From positions 1-36,844 of the forward strand of contig CALUMB010000022.1 in NCBI GenBank assembly GCA_944321645.1: 36,844 nt of DNA, given 5' to 3'. The position numbers and the translations under genes were made by a program. The stretch comes from an uncultured Prevotella sp. GTDB taxonomy: Bacteria > Bacteroidota > Bacteroidia > Bacteroidales > Bacteroidaceae. Below, one piece after another: positions 16,786-25,859 of this stretch (position 1 is the stretch's first letter; each line of letters starts with the position of its first letter). The notes under the pieces are model-generated. The model ran no database searches. It saw only the letters and a program-made list of their open reading frames with translations, and had not been told where the DNA came from.

Positions 16786-17195
16786 ACGCAACAGAGGCAG
16801 CATCGGGCATTTTTACCGTTTTTAACAATGTGGAATATCCGAAAAGTTCCTCGGCGGAATCGTGGCGATAAACTTGTTTTCGGAATCGGCAGGACATTGA
16901 GTTGCCCACGCCAGCCCCTTTCATTGCACTAAGATGATATGCCCACCCCGGCAAACCAATCGTGGCTTGCCGGGAATTTCATTTTATGAATGGCAACATT
17001 TTGCATAGACGAATGAAATAAAAAAGCGAATAAGCATACGTCCTCTAACTTCTTAGCGGAACGCAGTGGAGCGATGACTTCCCATAACTCCTTTAACTCC
17101 TTTGGATATGAGCTTTGCGGATATTCAATTGCATATTCCGTAAAATTGTTACAAACGCAGAGGATATGCCTATCCTGCCTTGCCTCGAATCGCCG
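16786..17195. other. Non-coding stretch upstream of the PL11 gene
   Basis: A+T-richer than its surroundings. It holds a short direct repeat, AACTCCTTTAACTCCTTTGG, at about 17090-17105 and no supportable gene. The minus-strand frame through it is open but continues into the PL11 gene antisense and is rejected. Confidence 0.35.
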
Positions 17196-17278
17196 TACCT
17201 TTGCATAATGAAAATAATCAACAAATAAAAAGAGTATGAAAAAGCTGTTTTTAATTCCATTGCTTCTTCGTATATTTG
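17196..17278 (+). promoter_or_regulatory. Two -7 boxes upstream of the PL11 gene
   Basis: TACCTTTG at 17196-17203 and TATATTTG at 17271-17278. The second lies inside the first codons of the longest frame (ATG 17236), which favours the downstream ATG at 17356 as the real start. Neither has a good TTTG element at the normal distance. Confidence 0.45.
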
Positions 17279-17355
17279 CAACCTGTAAGCCACCGCTTGG
17301 CCGGTGGAGACCAAGACCGACAACTACAAAAATACAAAAAACAGGCAACAAAACA

Positions 17356-20300
17356 ATGGCAAAGGAAGGAAAGCCAAACAAAACAGAGGCAAGCGGGAGA
17401 GCGCCCCTGCCCTTGCCGCACCGCAGCTGCGGCAAGGGCCGCGCCGCAAGGCAATCGCTCGCGCTGCTCGCCGCGCTGGCCTCGGCGGCACTGGCGCCGG
17501 CGCAACGCGCCACCGACGCGCTCGACCGGGGGCTTGTGGCCATCGGGACCGAGGGCGGGGTGTTCTGCAGCTGGCGCATACCGGCAGAGGAATACTACGG
17601 AGTGGGATACAACATATACCGCGACGGGGTGAAGCTTAACGACGCGCCGCTGGCCGTGTCGAACTTCACCGACGGCGGCGGCACGCCCCAGAGCCGCTAC
17701 TCGGTGGAGCCGGTGGTGCGCGGCGTGCCGGGGCCGCGCTCCAGGGAGGTGGCGCCGTGGGCCTCGAACTTCATGGAGATAAAGACCGACCACGGCACGC
17801 TGGCAAGCAGCTACGCGCCTAACGACGCCTGCATGGCCGACGTTGACGGCGACGGCGAGCTGGAAATCCTGATAAAGTTCGACAACCTCGACGACGCTGC
17901 CGCTGGCTACCCGCCCGAAGGCCACGGCGGCGAATACACCATTGCCGAGGTGTACAAGCTCGACGGGCGCAAGCTTTGGTGGCTCGAATACGGGCCAAAC
18001 ATTGGCGACTACCACAACACGGAGATAAACATCGTGGCCTACGACTGGGACGGCGACGGGCGGGCGGAGGCCCTGGTGAGGGCCGCCGACGGCACCGTGC
18101 TGCACACTGCCGACGGCAAGGCAATCACGATAGGCGACCCGGCGAAAAACTACCGCACGCCCGGCGGGCAGACAGGCCACTGGTTCATACACGAGGGCGA
18201 CGAGTTCCTGCTCTACCTCGACGGCGCCACGGGCGAGCCTTACCAAATAACGGAATACCCGCTGCGCCGCCTCGAGGAGGGCGAGACCGACCTAAAGGAA
18301 GCGTGGGGCGACGACTACGGCCACCGCGCCACGAAGCACTTCTTCGGCGCACCATTCCTCGACGGCCGCCACCCGAGCATCTTCCTCGCCCGGGGCATAT
18401 ACACGCGCCACAAGATGGTGGCACTGGACGTCGACCCGCTCACCCACCAGCTCGGGGAGCGGTGGCGGTGGACGTGCAACACGCCCGGCTCGCCGTGGTA
18501 CGGCCAGGGCTACCACAACTTCGGCGTGGCCGACGTAGACTGGGACGGGCGCGACGAAATCGTGTTCGGCTCGATGGTCATCGACGACTGCGGGCGCGGC
18601 CTTTCCACCACCGGGCTGGGCCACGGCGACGCCCAGCACTGCGGCGACTTCGACCCCTACTCGCACGGGCAGGAGATATTCGCCTGCAACGAGAACAACC
18701 CCAACAACAACTTCCGCGACGCCACCACCTCGCGCATCTACTACCGCTCCGTAGGCACTGCCGACGACGGGCGGGCCAACATGGCCAACTTCATCGACGC
18801 CGTGCCGGGGGCCGAGGGCGTGTCGGCGCACGACGGCAACCTAATAGGGGCGGCGGCGCACGCCGCCGTGGACGGCATCGGCAAGCAAGACGTGCAGATA
18901 ACGCAGAACTTCCCCATCTACTGGGACGGCGACCTGTGCGCCGAGAGCTTCGACTACCGCGACGGGAAAGACACCAAAGGCCACGTGGTGAAGCCATACC
19001 AGGGCGAGATTGCCGTGATGGAAGGCAGCATGACCAACAACGACACCAAGGGAACGGCTTGTTTCCAGGGCGACATACTGGGCGACTGGCGCGAAGAGGT
19101 GGTGATGCGCACGGCCGAAGGCAACATCCGCATCTACACCACCGACATCCCTACGCCGTGGCGCAACTACACCCTCTGGCACGACCACCAGTACCGCCAG
19201 GCCATGGTGTGGCAGACGTGCGGCTACAACCAGCCGCCCCACCCAAGCTACTACCTCGGCGAAATGGAAGGCATAACCATCGCCCCGCCGCCGCTCACCA
19301 TGGCCGGGCGCACCGAGATAGCCAACGGCTCGGCCATCGGAAAGGAGCACGACGGGCTGCACATAATGATGTGCGAGACGGGCGACATGACCGTAAGCGT
19401 GGCCGACGGGGCCTCGCCATACGTGTTCACCGACAACGCGCCCACTTGGGTTGAAGGCCACGACGACAACGACAACATCTCCACCACCACCTACACCCAC
19501 ACGCTCACGGGCGGCGGCTTTGCCGGCGAGACGCGCCTCGTGAAGCAGGGCGACGGCACACTCGTGCTGCCCGGCGTGGAGCAGGCACACACCGGCCCCA
19601 CCGAAGTGTGGGCAGGCACGCTGCGCTTCGACGGCACGATGCCCTCAAGCCGCGTGTGGCTGAACCGCTTCGCCAGCCTCGAGAGCGACGGCGGGCGCTT
19701 CCCCGGCGGCATAGAGATGGAATATGGCGCGACGCTCCGCCCCGGCGGGGCAGGCCGCATAGGCGCGGTGGAGGCAGACTCGCTGCTGCTCGGCTTCGGG
19801 GCGTGCGTGGAGATAGACATCGACTGCGCCACCAAGGAGGTCGACTTCGTAAAGGCCGGCGTGCTCGCCGTGGAGACGGAGGACTGGAAGAACGGCCCGG
19901 CGAGGCTCGCCCCCGTGCTCAACGTCGTGGCCCGGACAGGAAGCGGCGCGGCAACCCTGGCCGAAGGGCGATACAAGGTTGGCCAGGTAGGCAGCGTGGA
20001 AGGCAGCCTGGCCGACATTGCCGTGACGGGGCTTGACGGCCACAAAGGCACGCTCGCGCTCGAGGGCGGCACGCTCTACCTCGACATCGAGGGCTACGCC
20101 CCGGGCAGCGCAGTGTGGAAAGGCACCGAAAGCAACGTGTGGGACACCGACCGCAGCCACAACTTCGCCGACGGCGGCACAGGCCGGGCGCGTGCCTTTG
20201 TGCCGGGCGACAGCGTGACGTTCGACGACTCCACCGTGCAGCCATACGTCACCGTCAGCGGCAGCGTCGCCCCGGCAGCCATAACGTTCGCAAACCAGTT

Positions 20301-21960
20301 CTTCGGCTACACACTCTCCGGCGACAGCATCGAGGGCAACCCGCCACTGCTGAAAACCGGGTTCGGCAGCCTCACCATCGGCAACGCCAACCACATCGGG
20401 CGCACCACGCTCGCCGGAGGGCGCACCACGGTGGCCTCGCTGGCAGGCGGCACCGGAAGCCCTTGCGGGTCGCTCGGCCAGGCAAGCAGCCCGGTGACCA
20501 TAACGGGCGGCGCAACGCTCGCCGTGGAGGGCAACGTAACTACCACGCAAGACATATTCATCGGCACCGGCGGCTGCATTGAGGTGGCCGACGGCGGCAG
20601 GCTCACGGCGTCGGCGGGCTTCAAGGCCGCCGACAAGGCGGCGACGCTCACCAAGAAGGGCAAGGGAACGCTCGCGCTCGGCCCCGACGGCGGGCTGGTG
20701 CGCCTCGTGGTGGAAGGCGGGGCGGTGGAAGCCACGGAAGTGGCCGACGTGTCGCAGATGCCAGACACGGTGGAACTGCGCGGCGGCTCGCTCTACGACT
20801 CAAACACAGACAAGACCTACTCTACAAACGCGGCAAACCTCTTCGTGCCGAGAGGCCGCTCCGGCTCGTTCTACGCCGACCCGCGCTGCGAATACACCGG
20901 CTCGCTCACAGGCGGCGGCACGCTCTACGCCTACGCAGCCGGAGTGCGCAACTATTTTGCGGGTGACTGGAGCCAATTCGAGGGAACGGTGGTGGCCGGA
21001 CAGGAGAAGCGCGGCAGGCAAGAGCCGACGTTCCTCTTCGACAACGACCACGGGATGCCCAGGGCCACGCTAAGGGTCGCCAGCGGCACCACGTTCGACA
21101 ACCTCGGCCACGACGCGGCGCTCGGTGCGCTCACGGGCAACGGCACGCTCACGGGCAGCGGCACATACACCGTGGGGCTTGCCGGGGGCGACTTCAGCTT
21201 CGGCGGGCTGTGCCGGTCGGCCCTCGTCAAGCGCGGCGCAGGCACAATGACGTTCCTGTCGTCGGCCACCCTGGCCGGCGGAGCCACCGTGGAGGAAGGC
21301 ACGCTCCGCCTCGCCGCCGAAGCAGGCGGAGCGGCGGAACACGGCCCGCTGGCGGCCACGGGCAGCTCGCGCATAGAGGGCGGCGGCACCTTCGAGTCGG
21401 TAAGGCTCGAAGGCAATGCCCAACTGCGCCTCCAAGCCTACGCCACGGGCGAGCCTTCGGCCATGTCCGCCAAGGGCGACTTCACCGCCGGCGGCCACTC
21501 CGCCGTAGTGTTCGCCGTGGCCGGCGGCGGGTGCTCCACGCTCGACGTGGGCGGGAGGCTCTCGCTCGACAGCATAGCCATAGAGCTGGCCGACGGATTC
21601 GCGCCGGAAACGGGGCTTAGCCTCACGCTGTGGAACTGCCGGGAACTCGCCGCCAAGCCCAGCGCGGCGTTGCCCCCGCTACCCGCCGGCCTCGGCTGGC
21701 GCACCGACGGGCTCGCCTCCACGCAGGGAACGCTGCACATAGTGGCCACGGCCAGCGCCATAGCCGACGCAGCGGGCGACGAGCCAGTGCGCTGCGAAGT
21801 GTTCAACGCCGCAGGGACAATGGTTGGCGAGTTCGCCGCGCCGACACGCCTCGCCGCAGACGCCGCCCGCAAACTGATGGCAGGACGCCCCGGGGCGTAC
21901 ATCGTAAAGGCGCACAACGCGCCCGGAAAAGCAACGGCACTGAAGCTGACGGTGAAATAA
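17356..21960 (+). CDS. Secreted rhamnogalacturonan lyase (PL11) with autotransporter-type repeats
   Basis: A 1534-aa protein from the ATG at 17356 (1574 aa from 17236). After a long basic n-region comes a signal core, QSLALLAALASAALAPAQ. A PL11 rhamnogalacturonan-lyase beta-propeller follows for ~600 residues with repeated calcium-type loops ADVDGDGELE, YDWDGDGRAE and ADVDWDGRDE. From about 19380 the protein changes to passenger-associated repeats (LVKQGDGTLVLPG...AGTLRFDG, LLKTGFGSLTIGNANHIGRTTLAGG, LTKKGKGTLALG), predicted to form a beta-helix. The last ~55 residues (CEVFNAAGTMVGEF...PGAYIVKAHN) resemble a type IX secretion sorting domain. Inferred role: cleaving the rhamnogalacturonan I backbone at or outside the cell surface. 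The start at 17356 is preferred because of the A-rich leader and a -7 box upstream; 17236 is possible. Confidence 0.85.
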   Translation: MAKEGKPNKTEASGRAPLPLPHRSCGKGRAARQSLALLAALASAALAPAQRATDALDRGLVAIGTEGGVFCSWRIPAEEYYGVGYNIYRDGVKLNDAPLAVSNFTDGGGTPQSRYSVEPVVRGVPGPRSREVAPWASNFMEIKTDHGTLASSYAPNDACMADVDGDGELEILIKFDNLDDAAAGYPPEGHGGEYTIAEVYKLDGRKLWWLEYGPNIGDYHNTEINIVAYDWDGDGRAEALVRAADGTVLHTADGKAITIGDPAKNYRTPGGQTGHWFIHEGDEFLLYLDGATGEPYQITEYPLRRLEEGETDLKEAWGDDYGHRATKHFFGAPFLDGRHPSIFLARGIYTRHKMVALDVDPLTHQLGERWRWTCNTPGSPWYGQGYHNFGVADVDWDGRDEIVFGSMVIDDCGRGLSTTGLGHGDAQHCGDFDPYSHGQEIFACNENNPNNNFRDATTSRIYYRSVGTADDGRANMANFIDAVPGAEGVSAHDGNLIGAAAHAAVDGIGKQDVQITQNFPIYWDGDLCAESFDYRDGKDTKGHVVKPYQGEIAVMEGSMTNNDTKGTACFQGDILGDWREEVVMRTAEGNIRIYTTDIPTPWRNYTLWHDHQYRQAMVWQTCGYNQPPHPSYYLGEMEGITIAPPPLTMAGRTEIANGSAIGKEHDGLHIMMCETGDMTVSVADGASPYVFTDNAPTWVEGHDDNDNISTTTYTHTLTGGGFAGETRLVKQGDGTLVLPGVEQAHTGPTEVWAGTLRFDGTMPSSRVWLNRFASLESDGGRFPGGIEMEYGATLRPGGAGRIGAVEADSLLLGFGACVEIDIDCATKEVDFVKAGVLAVETEDWKNGPARLAPVLNVVARTGSGAATLAEGRYKVGQVGSVEGSLADIAVTGLDGHKGTLALEGGTLYLDIEGYAPGSAVWKGTESNVWDTDRSHNFADGGTGRARAFVPGDSVTFDDSTVQPYVTVSGSVAPAAITFANQFFGYTLSGDSIEGNPPLLKTGFGSLTIGNANHIGRTTLAGGRTTVASLAGGTGSPCGSLGQASSPVTITGGATLAVEGNVTTTQDIFIGTGGCIEVADGGRLTASAGFKAADKAATLTKKGKGTLALGPDGGLVRLVVEGGAVEATEVADVSQMPDTVELRGGSLYDSNTDKTYSTNAANLFVPRGRSGSFYADPRCEYTGSLTGGGTLYAYAAGVRNYFAGDWSQFEGTVVAGQEKRGRQEPTFLFDNDHGMPRATLRVASGTTFDNLGHDAALGALTGNGTLTGSGTYTVGLAGGDFSFGGLCRSALVKRGAGTMTFLSSATLAGGATVEEGTLRLAAEAGGAAEHGPLAATGSSRIEGGGTFESVRLEGNAQLRLQAYATGEPSAMSAKGDFTAGGHSAVVFAVAGGGCSTLDVGGRLSLDSIAIELADGFAPETGLSLTLWNCRELAAKPSAALPPLPAGLGWRTDGLASTQGTLHIVATASAIADAAGDEPVRCEVFNAAGTMVGEFAAPTRLAADAARKLMAGRPGAYIVKAHNAPGKATALKLTVK

Positions 21961-21992
21961 AACGGCAACGCCCGCCGCCACCGCCGCAAGGA

Positions 21993-23090
21993 CTAACGCC
22001 CGGCCTTGCGGCGGTTGCAGGCGCGGCAGAGCATCTGGCAGTTGTCGGCCACGGTGCGCCCGCCGCTGTGCCAGGGCGTGATGTGGTCGGCCTCCATGTC
22101 GTCGAAGCCGAAGTGGCCTCCGCACGCGACGCAAACGCCCTGCTGCCGCTCGTAAGCCTCGCGCCTCATCTTGGGCGTAAAGGCACGCAGGCTGAGGCTG
22201 CGCTCGTCGCCGGTGATGAGGTATGGGTAGATGCCGGGCTTGCTCGTAACGTCGTCGTCCATCATAAGCTCGGCCACGCGGGCTTCGAGTGCGGTGGCAC
22301 TGAAGTCGGAGTCTTTGTACACATTATATAATGTACCCCACTCCACCGACCTCATTTCGCGCCTCACCGTGGGGAAGAGCATCCGCACCCAGGCCACCAC
22401 CTGCTGGAAATACTGCCACTCGCGGTCGGCGTTGGCATCGTGCTGGTGGTGCGCCATATATTCGGCCACGTCGCCGCCGCTTATCCATTGGAGCACCTTG
22501 TGGAGCACATCCTGGCGTATGGGGCTGCCGCTAACGTAGTCGCCGCCCAGCTTCACGGCCACACAGCCGGTCTTGCTGAACTTTCGCTTAAGCGCAGTGA
22601 CCCACCCGCCACAGTAGACGGCGTTCAGTATTTCCTGCTCCTTAAGCTCCTCGCCGGCAATGTTGATGGTCTTGAACCACGCAATGCGCTCGCTGTCGGT
22701 GCCGTCGGAGCATACGTAGACCATCAGCTCGTAGTCGAGAAAGCGTTCGCGCTCGTCGGCGGTGAGGTTGTCGTAGCCCTTGAGCTGGCCGTCGAGGTCG
22801 ATGAAGAAATCTCCCATGAAGTATGAGCAGATGCTCAGCGTGCGCTGCTGGCCGTCGAGCAGCTCGAAAGTTCCGTCGGCGTTCTTCACCCAGTACATCA
22901 CGTTGAGCGGGTAGTTCTTGAACACCGTGTCGATTACGGCCTTCTGCTGCGCCTCCTTGTAGACAAACTCGCGCTGGTACTTCGGCCTGATGTCGAGCCT
23001 GCCGCCGTAGCCCACAACGCCCTCCTCGTCGTTGTCGGCGAAGCCGTCCACGAGGTCACAAATCTTGATTCTGTTGAGTTCTATTTTCAT
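21993..23090 (-). CDS. DUF262-HNH nuclease, restriction-like
   Basis: A 365-aa protein with two recognisable parts. Residues 1-220 are a DUF262 (ParB/GmrS-like) domain with RPKYQREFVY and the DGQQRT motif at 79-84, associated with nucleotide-dependent activity in the GmrSD family. Residues 315-365 are an HNH endonuclease with a zinc frame: C320, C323, the DH pair at 335-336, N350, C355 and C358. The start codon lies inside the end of the methyltransferase gene (35-bp overlap), so the two are coupled. Together they look like a restriction-modification-type defence pair; nuclease activity and specificity are inferred. The HNH is of the classic type, not the DUF1524 fold of GmrD. Confidence 0.85.
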   Translation of the reverse strand: MKIELNRIKICDLVDGFADNDEEGVVGYGGRLDIRPKYQREFVYKEAQQKAVIDTVFKNYPLNVMYWVKNADGTFELLDGQQRTLSICSYFMGDFFIDLDGQLKGYDNLTADERERFLDYELMVYVCSDGTDSERIAWFKTINIAGEELKEQEILNAVYCGGWVTALKRKFSKTGCVAVKLGGDYVSGSPIRQDVLHKVLQWISGGDVAEYMAHHQHDANADREWQYFQQVVAWVRMLFPTVRREMRSVEWGTLYNVYKDSDFSATALEARVAELMMDDDVTSKPGIYPYLITGDERSLSLRAFTPKMRREAYERQQGVCVACGGHFGFDDMEADHITPWHSGGRTVADNCQMLCRACNRRKAGR

Positions 23091-24159
23091 TTTGCCTGCG
23101 TTTTATGAATATCCTGCTGTACATCCGCTTGCCATTGAGCACCGGGCAGCCGCCCCTATCTTCCTTGTGAGGTTTGTACCCGAGCCTTTCGAGCACAGCC
23201 TTGGGCGCAGAGGCCCTTGTGTTACCGCTGCCTTGCCATATTATCTCAAATTGTCCGGGATTATACTTGTCCATGAATGTTACGGGAACGCCTATGATTC
23301 CATCGTAGTCAAGTGGTATCTCTGCCGTCTTGCTTACATTTATGGCATTGTAATTGTCGTAAAACGGAAACTCTGCTTGACTGTATCGTTTATAGAGGTC
23401 TAGCGTTTCATGCCGCCGCTTGTGGTCAATGTTCGTATACCAAACCACCCCTGAAACACGTATCATGCCCTCACGATGGTCGCCTGCCGTCGCCGTGTCC
23501 TCATAACGAGAGTAAAAATGGGCCGCCCCTCCCTTGAACCCGATGCCAAGCCACACCCTATCGGCTTGTATCAAAGGAAAAAACTCTTTGTTTGTTATGG
23601 CATTCTGGCTTCCTATTATCAGAAACTTCTTCCCGTATTCCATCAGTTGCGCCACGTATTCGCGGAAAAGCGAGAACGGCGGGTTGGTCACGACGACATC
23701 GGCCTCGCGCAGCATCTCTATGCATTCTGCGGAGCGGAAGTCGCCGTTGCCGCTGAGGCGGGTGAGCACATTGGCGCGGTTTCGGATGAGACAGTCAACG
23801 TCGGCCATATCCGTTGCGCCGTCGCCGTTCATGTCCGGCACCTCGGTTATCACTATCTTGTAGGCGGTGCGCAGCTTCTTCGGCTCCTCCTCATCGGCGA
23901 ACTTTAGAGGAAGCTCACGCCCGGCCACTGGCGAGCCATCGTAGCAAGTGGCCACGAGGCGGCGCAGCCCCCACGAGTTGAAGTTGAGAGCAAAGAACTT
24001 GAAGAAGTTGCTTTCGTAAGGGTCATCGCAGTTGCAGAGCACCGACTTGCCGCGAAAGAAGTCGCGGTAGTGGCGCAGCTCGGCTGCGATGTCCTCCAGG
24101 CGGGTGTAAAACTCGTCTTTCTTTGCCGCCTTGGCAGCATGGAGATTGTTGTTTGCCAT
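23056..24159 (-). CDS. EcoRI-family adenine-specific DNA methyltransferase
   Basis: A 367-aa protein from ATG 24159 (MANNNLHAAKAAKKDEFYTR); a start at 24192 is possible. It shows the EcoRI-methylase pattern: DEFYTRLEDIAAEL, a SAM-binding segment VLCNCDDPYESNFFKFF and the catalytic NPPF motif at 159-162 in VVVTNPPFSLFREYV, which marks N6-adenine methylation. Between them is a DxNxDGxxDxxD loop (109-120) that looks like an EF-hand or dockerin calcium site. The gene overlaps the DUF262-HNH gene by 35 bp. Its likely job is to modify host sites protected from that nuclease. The target sequence cannot be read from the protein. Confidence 0.88.
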   Translation of the reverse strand: MANNNLHAAKAAKKDEFYTRLEDIAAELRHYRDFFRGKSVLCNCDDPYESNFFKFFALNFNSWGLRRLVATCYDGSPVAGRELPLKFADEEEPKKLRTAYKIVITEVPDMNGDGATDMADVDCLIRNRANVLTRLSGNGDFRSAECIEMLREADVVVTNPPFSLFREYVAQLMEYGKKFLIIGSQNAITNKEFFPLIQADRVWLGIGFKGGAAHFYSRYEDTATAGDHREGMIRVSGVVWYTNIDHKRRHETLDLYKRYSQAEFPFYDNYNAINVSKTAEIPLDYDGIIGVPVTFMDKYNPGQFEIIWQGSGNTRASAPKAVLERLGYKPHKEDRGGCPVLNGKRMYSRIFIKRRQNENRTQQNQDL

Positions 24160-24228
24160 CGTGATTGACAGTTTGCAGCACTCGGCTATCAATCACACCG
24201 CCGCAGGAAACGAAAAAAGGCGCAGACC

Positions 24229-24420
24229 ATTCTTTCGCGTTCACGGGAAGCCTGAGAAACAAACCCGCCATACACCAAGAATCAGCCTGCACCCATATCG
24301 GGTGCAAACATCAACTCTATGGTGTATGGTGGGAATGCCTCTCCGGCTTTCCGTGAACATCAGCGCTAATTTCCCGCGGTGGAAGAAATCAGTTTCTCAG
24401 GCTTTTTCTTGAACGCGAAT
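24229..24420. repeat. Nested inverted repeats upstream of the methyltransferase
   Basis: A 39-bp arm at 24239-24277 is repeated inverted at 24320-24358 (32 of 39 positions). The loop holds a further stem, TGCACCC/GGGTGCA. A third arm at about 24388-24420 is again the inverted counterpart of 24229-24260, including an exact CCTGAGAAAC/GTTTCTCAGG match. Arms two and three can therefore compete for arm one. The structure begins about 70 bp upstream of the methyltransferase ATG. Confidence 0.6.
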
Positions 24421-24753
24421 AATAGCTAATGCTTGTTGTTAACAATGTTAAGCAGCCACGCCGCAGCCTCGGCAGCCTCTCGCGGCTGCGTCAGCGGCCC
24501 TGCGGCGCAGGGCTTTCCAGTGCGCGGCAGCCACCCACCCCGGCCTTACGGCCAGGCAGGCACAGCCGCCACGCGCCTGCAAAGATAGTGAAAGGCGGGC
24601 GCAATGGCAAGAAAAACAAGAAGTTTTTTGGCTTTCCATTGCCGAGCCGTATCCTATCTTCGTGAAACAAAGGTACGAAATAATCCCGAAACGGAGCTTC
24701 ATAAGAGCGGAAAAGCGAAGCCTTGCGCTGCGGTTGCAACGCAAATGACATGG
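24421..24753. other. G+C-rich hairpin region with minus-strand -7 boxes
   Basis: No gene is supported. On the minus strand TATCTTTG (24587-24580) and TACCTTTG (24675-24668) resemble -7 boxes. After the first comes a run of short hairpins, such as GGCCGTAAGGCC, GCCCTGC/GCAGGGC and GCAGCC/GGCTGC, so a structured RNA leading toward the methyltransferase is conceivable. The long frame crossing the region is an antisense artefact. Confidence 0.35.
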
Positions 24754-24799
24754 AAAACAAAAACTCCCGGCGGCCTGCACCGCCGGGAGTTTTTGTTTT
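24754..24799. terminator. Perfect bidirectional terminator without an obvious gene
   Basis: Two 20-bp arms (24754-24773, 24780-24799) match perfectly around a 6-nt loop. The core CTCCCGGCGG is flanked by A-rich and T-rich runs on both sides. No recognisable gene ends here on either strand. Confidence 0.8.
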
Positions 24800-24897
24800 T
24801 CAGGATTTGTCAACGGTCTCTTACTCGCCAACAACAAACACGCCCGCGTAGCGGCATACGCCAATCCGCCCCGGCTGCCAAATATGGCCGCCCGCCC

Positions 24898-24929
24898 TTC
24901 GCTTTTCAGGAACAAAATTCGTACCTTTG
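24898..24929 (+). promoter_or_regulatory. Promoter of the HD-domain gene
   Basis: TTCG (24898-24901), a 20-bp spacer and TACCTTTG (24922-24929). The -7 box is ideal, the -33 box imperfect. The leader to ATG 25060 is about 125 nt and A-rich near its end. Confidence 0.6.
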
Positions 24930-25059
24930 CACCGTCCGCCGCCGCGCCGAGGCCCATGCGCCGCCAAGCCAGCCGGAGCGTGGCCGCGCCGCAAGCAGCG
25001 CACGGGCGAAAGGAACAGAACAAGCAACAAACCATACAAGACAAAGGAAAGGAACGGAA

Positions 25060-25695
25060 ATGGCAGAGAACAAGAGCAACAACGAAGTGAAGGAGGAGAT
25101 AATCGGGCTGCTGAAGTCGACAGGGCGCGACGGCGTTGACGACGTGATAGGCTTCCTGGAGGAGTCGGGCTTCTTCGAGGCCCCGGCCTCGTCGACCAAG
25201 CACCTGTGCGTGGAGGGCGGGCTGGCGCGCCACTCGCTCAACACCTGCCGCGCCGCGCTGCTGCTGTGGGAGCACCTGGCCGAGATTGAGCCTACGCTCC
25301 ACGGCGAGGTGAAGCGCGAGAGCGTGATACTGGCCAGTCTGCTGCACGACGTGTGCAAAGCCGACATATACAAGCGGGCTGTGAAGAAGCGCAAGGTGAT
25401 GGGGATGTGGGAAGAGAGCGAAGGCTACAAGGTGAGCTACAAGAACTTCCCCATGGGCCACGGCGAGAAGTCGGTGGTGCTGCTGCTGTGCGCCGGGCTG
25501 GAGATGTACGACGACGAGATGCTGGCCATACGCTGGCACATGGGGGCGTGGGGCATCAACCTGAACAGCTTCGAGGACACGCGCTCTTACGACGTGGCCA
25601 ACAAGCAGTACCCGCTCGTGGGCATCATACAGTGCGCCGACAACATAGCGGCCAACATCATGGAGCGCACGGGGGCGGAGCTTGACGAATACTGA
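25060..25695 (+). CDS. HD-domain phosphohydrolase
   Basis: A 211-aa cytoplasmic protein with the metal-binding pattern of HD phosphohydrolases: H58 in GLARHSLNT, H96-D97 in SLLHDVCKAD, H134 in MGHGEKS and D194 in IQCADNIAANI. The frame is open upstream to 24604, but the terminator and promoter lie in that part, and MAENKSNNEV at 25060 is the natural start with an AAAGGAA-rich leader. The substrate is unknown; nucleotides or phosphate esters are usual for the superfamily. It is monocistronic with its own promoter; the next gene, sppA, has a separate one 190 bp downstream. Confidence 0.85.
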   Translation: MAENKSNNEVKEEIIGLLKSTGRDGVDDVIGFLEESGFFEAPASSTKHLCVEGGLARHSLNTCRAALLLWEHLAEIEPTLHGEVKRESVILASLLHDVCKADIYKRAVKKRKVMGMWEESEGYKVSYKNFPMGHGEKSVVLLLCAGLEMYDDEMLAIRWHMGAWGINLNSFEDTRSYDVANKQYPLVGIIQCADNIAANIMERTGAELDEY

Positions 25696-25859
25696 AGCCT
25701 GTTTGGAGCCACTGGGCTTGGGCCTTGGGGGCCAAGCGCACGACGCACACCAGCCAGGGTGCGCCGCCCCCACAGCCAAGCCACGTGCGGCGCGGAAGCC
25801 CAACGCTGCAACCATCCTGGCCGCGAGGGATGCCAAAACGCAATTTTTATGCGCAATAT

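Noticed and set aside
16929-17579. Minus-strand frame across the PL11 upstream region
   Set aside because: Runs antisense into the PL11 gene and across its promoter boxes, with no recognisable domain.
24604-25059. Upstream extension of the HD-domain frame
   Set aside because: The stretch contains the bidirectional terminator and the promoter; the residues are of random character before MAENKSNNEV.
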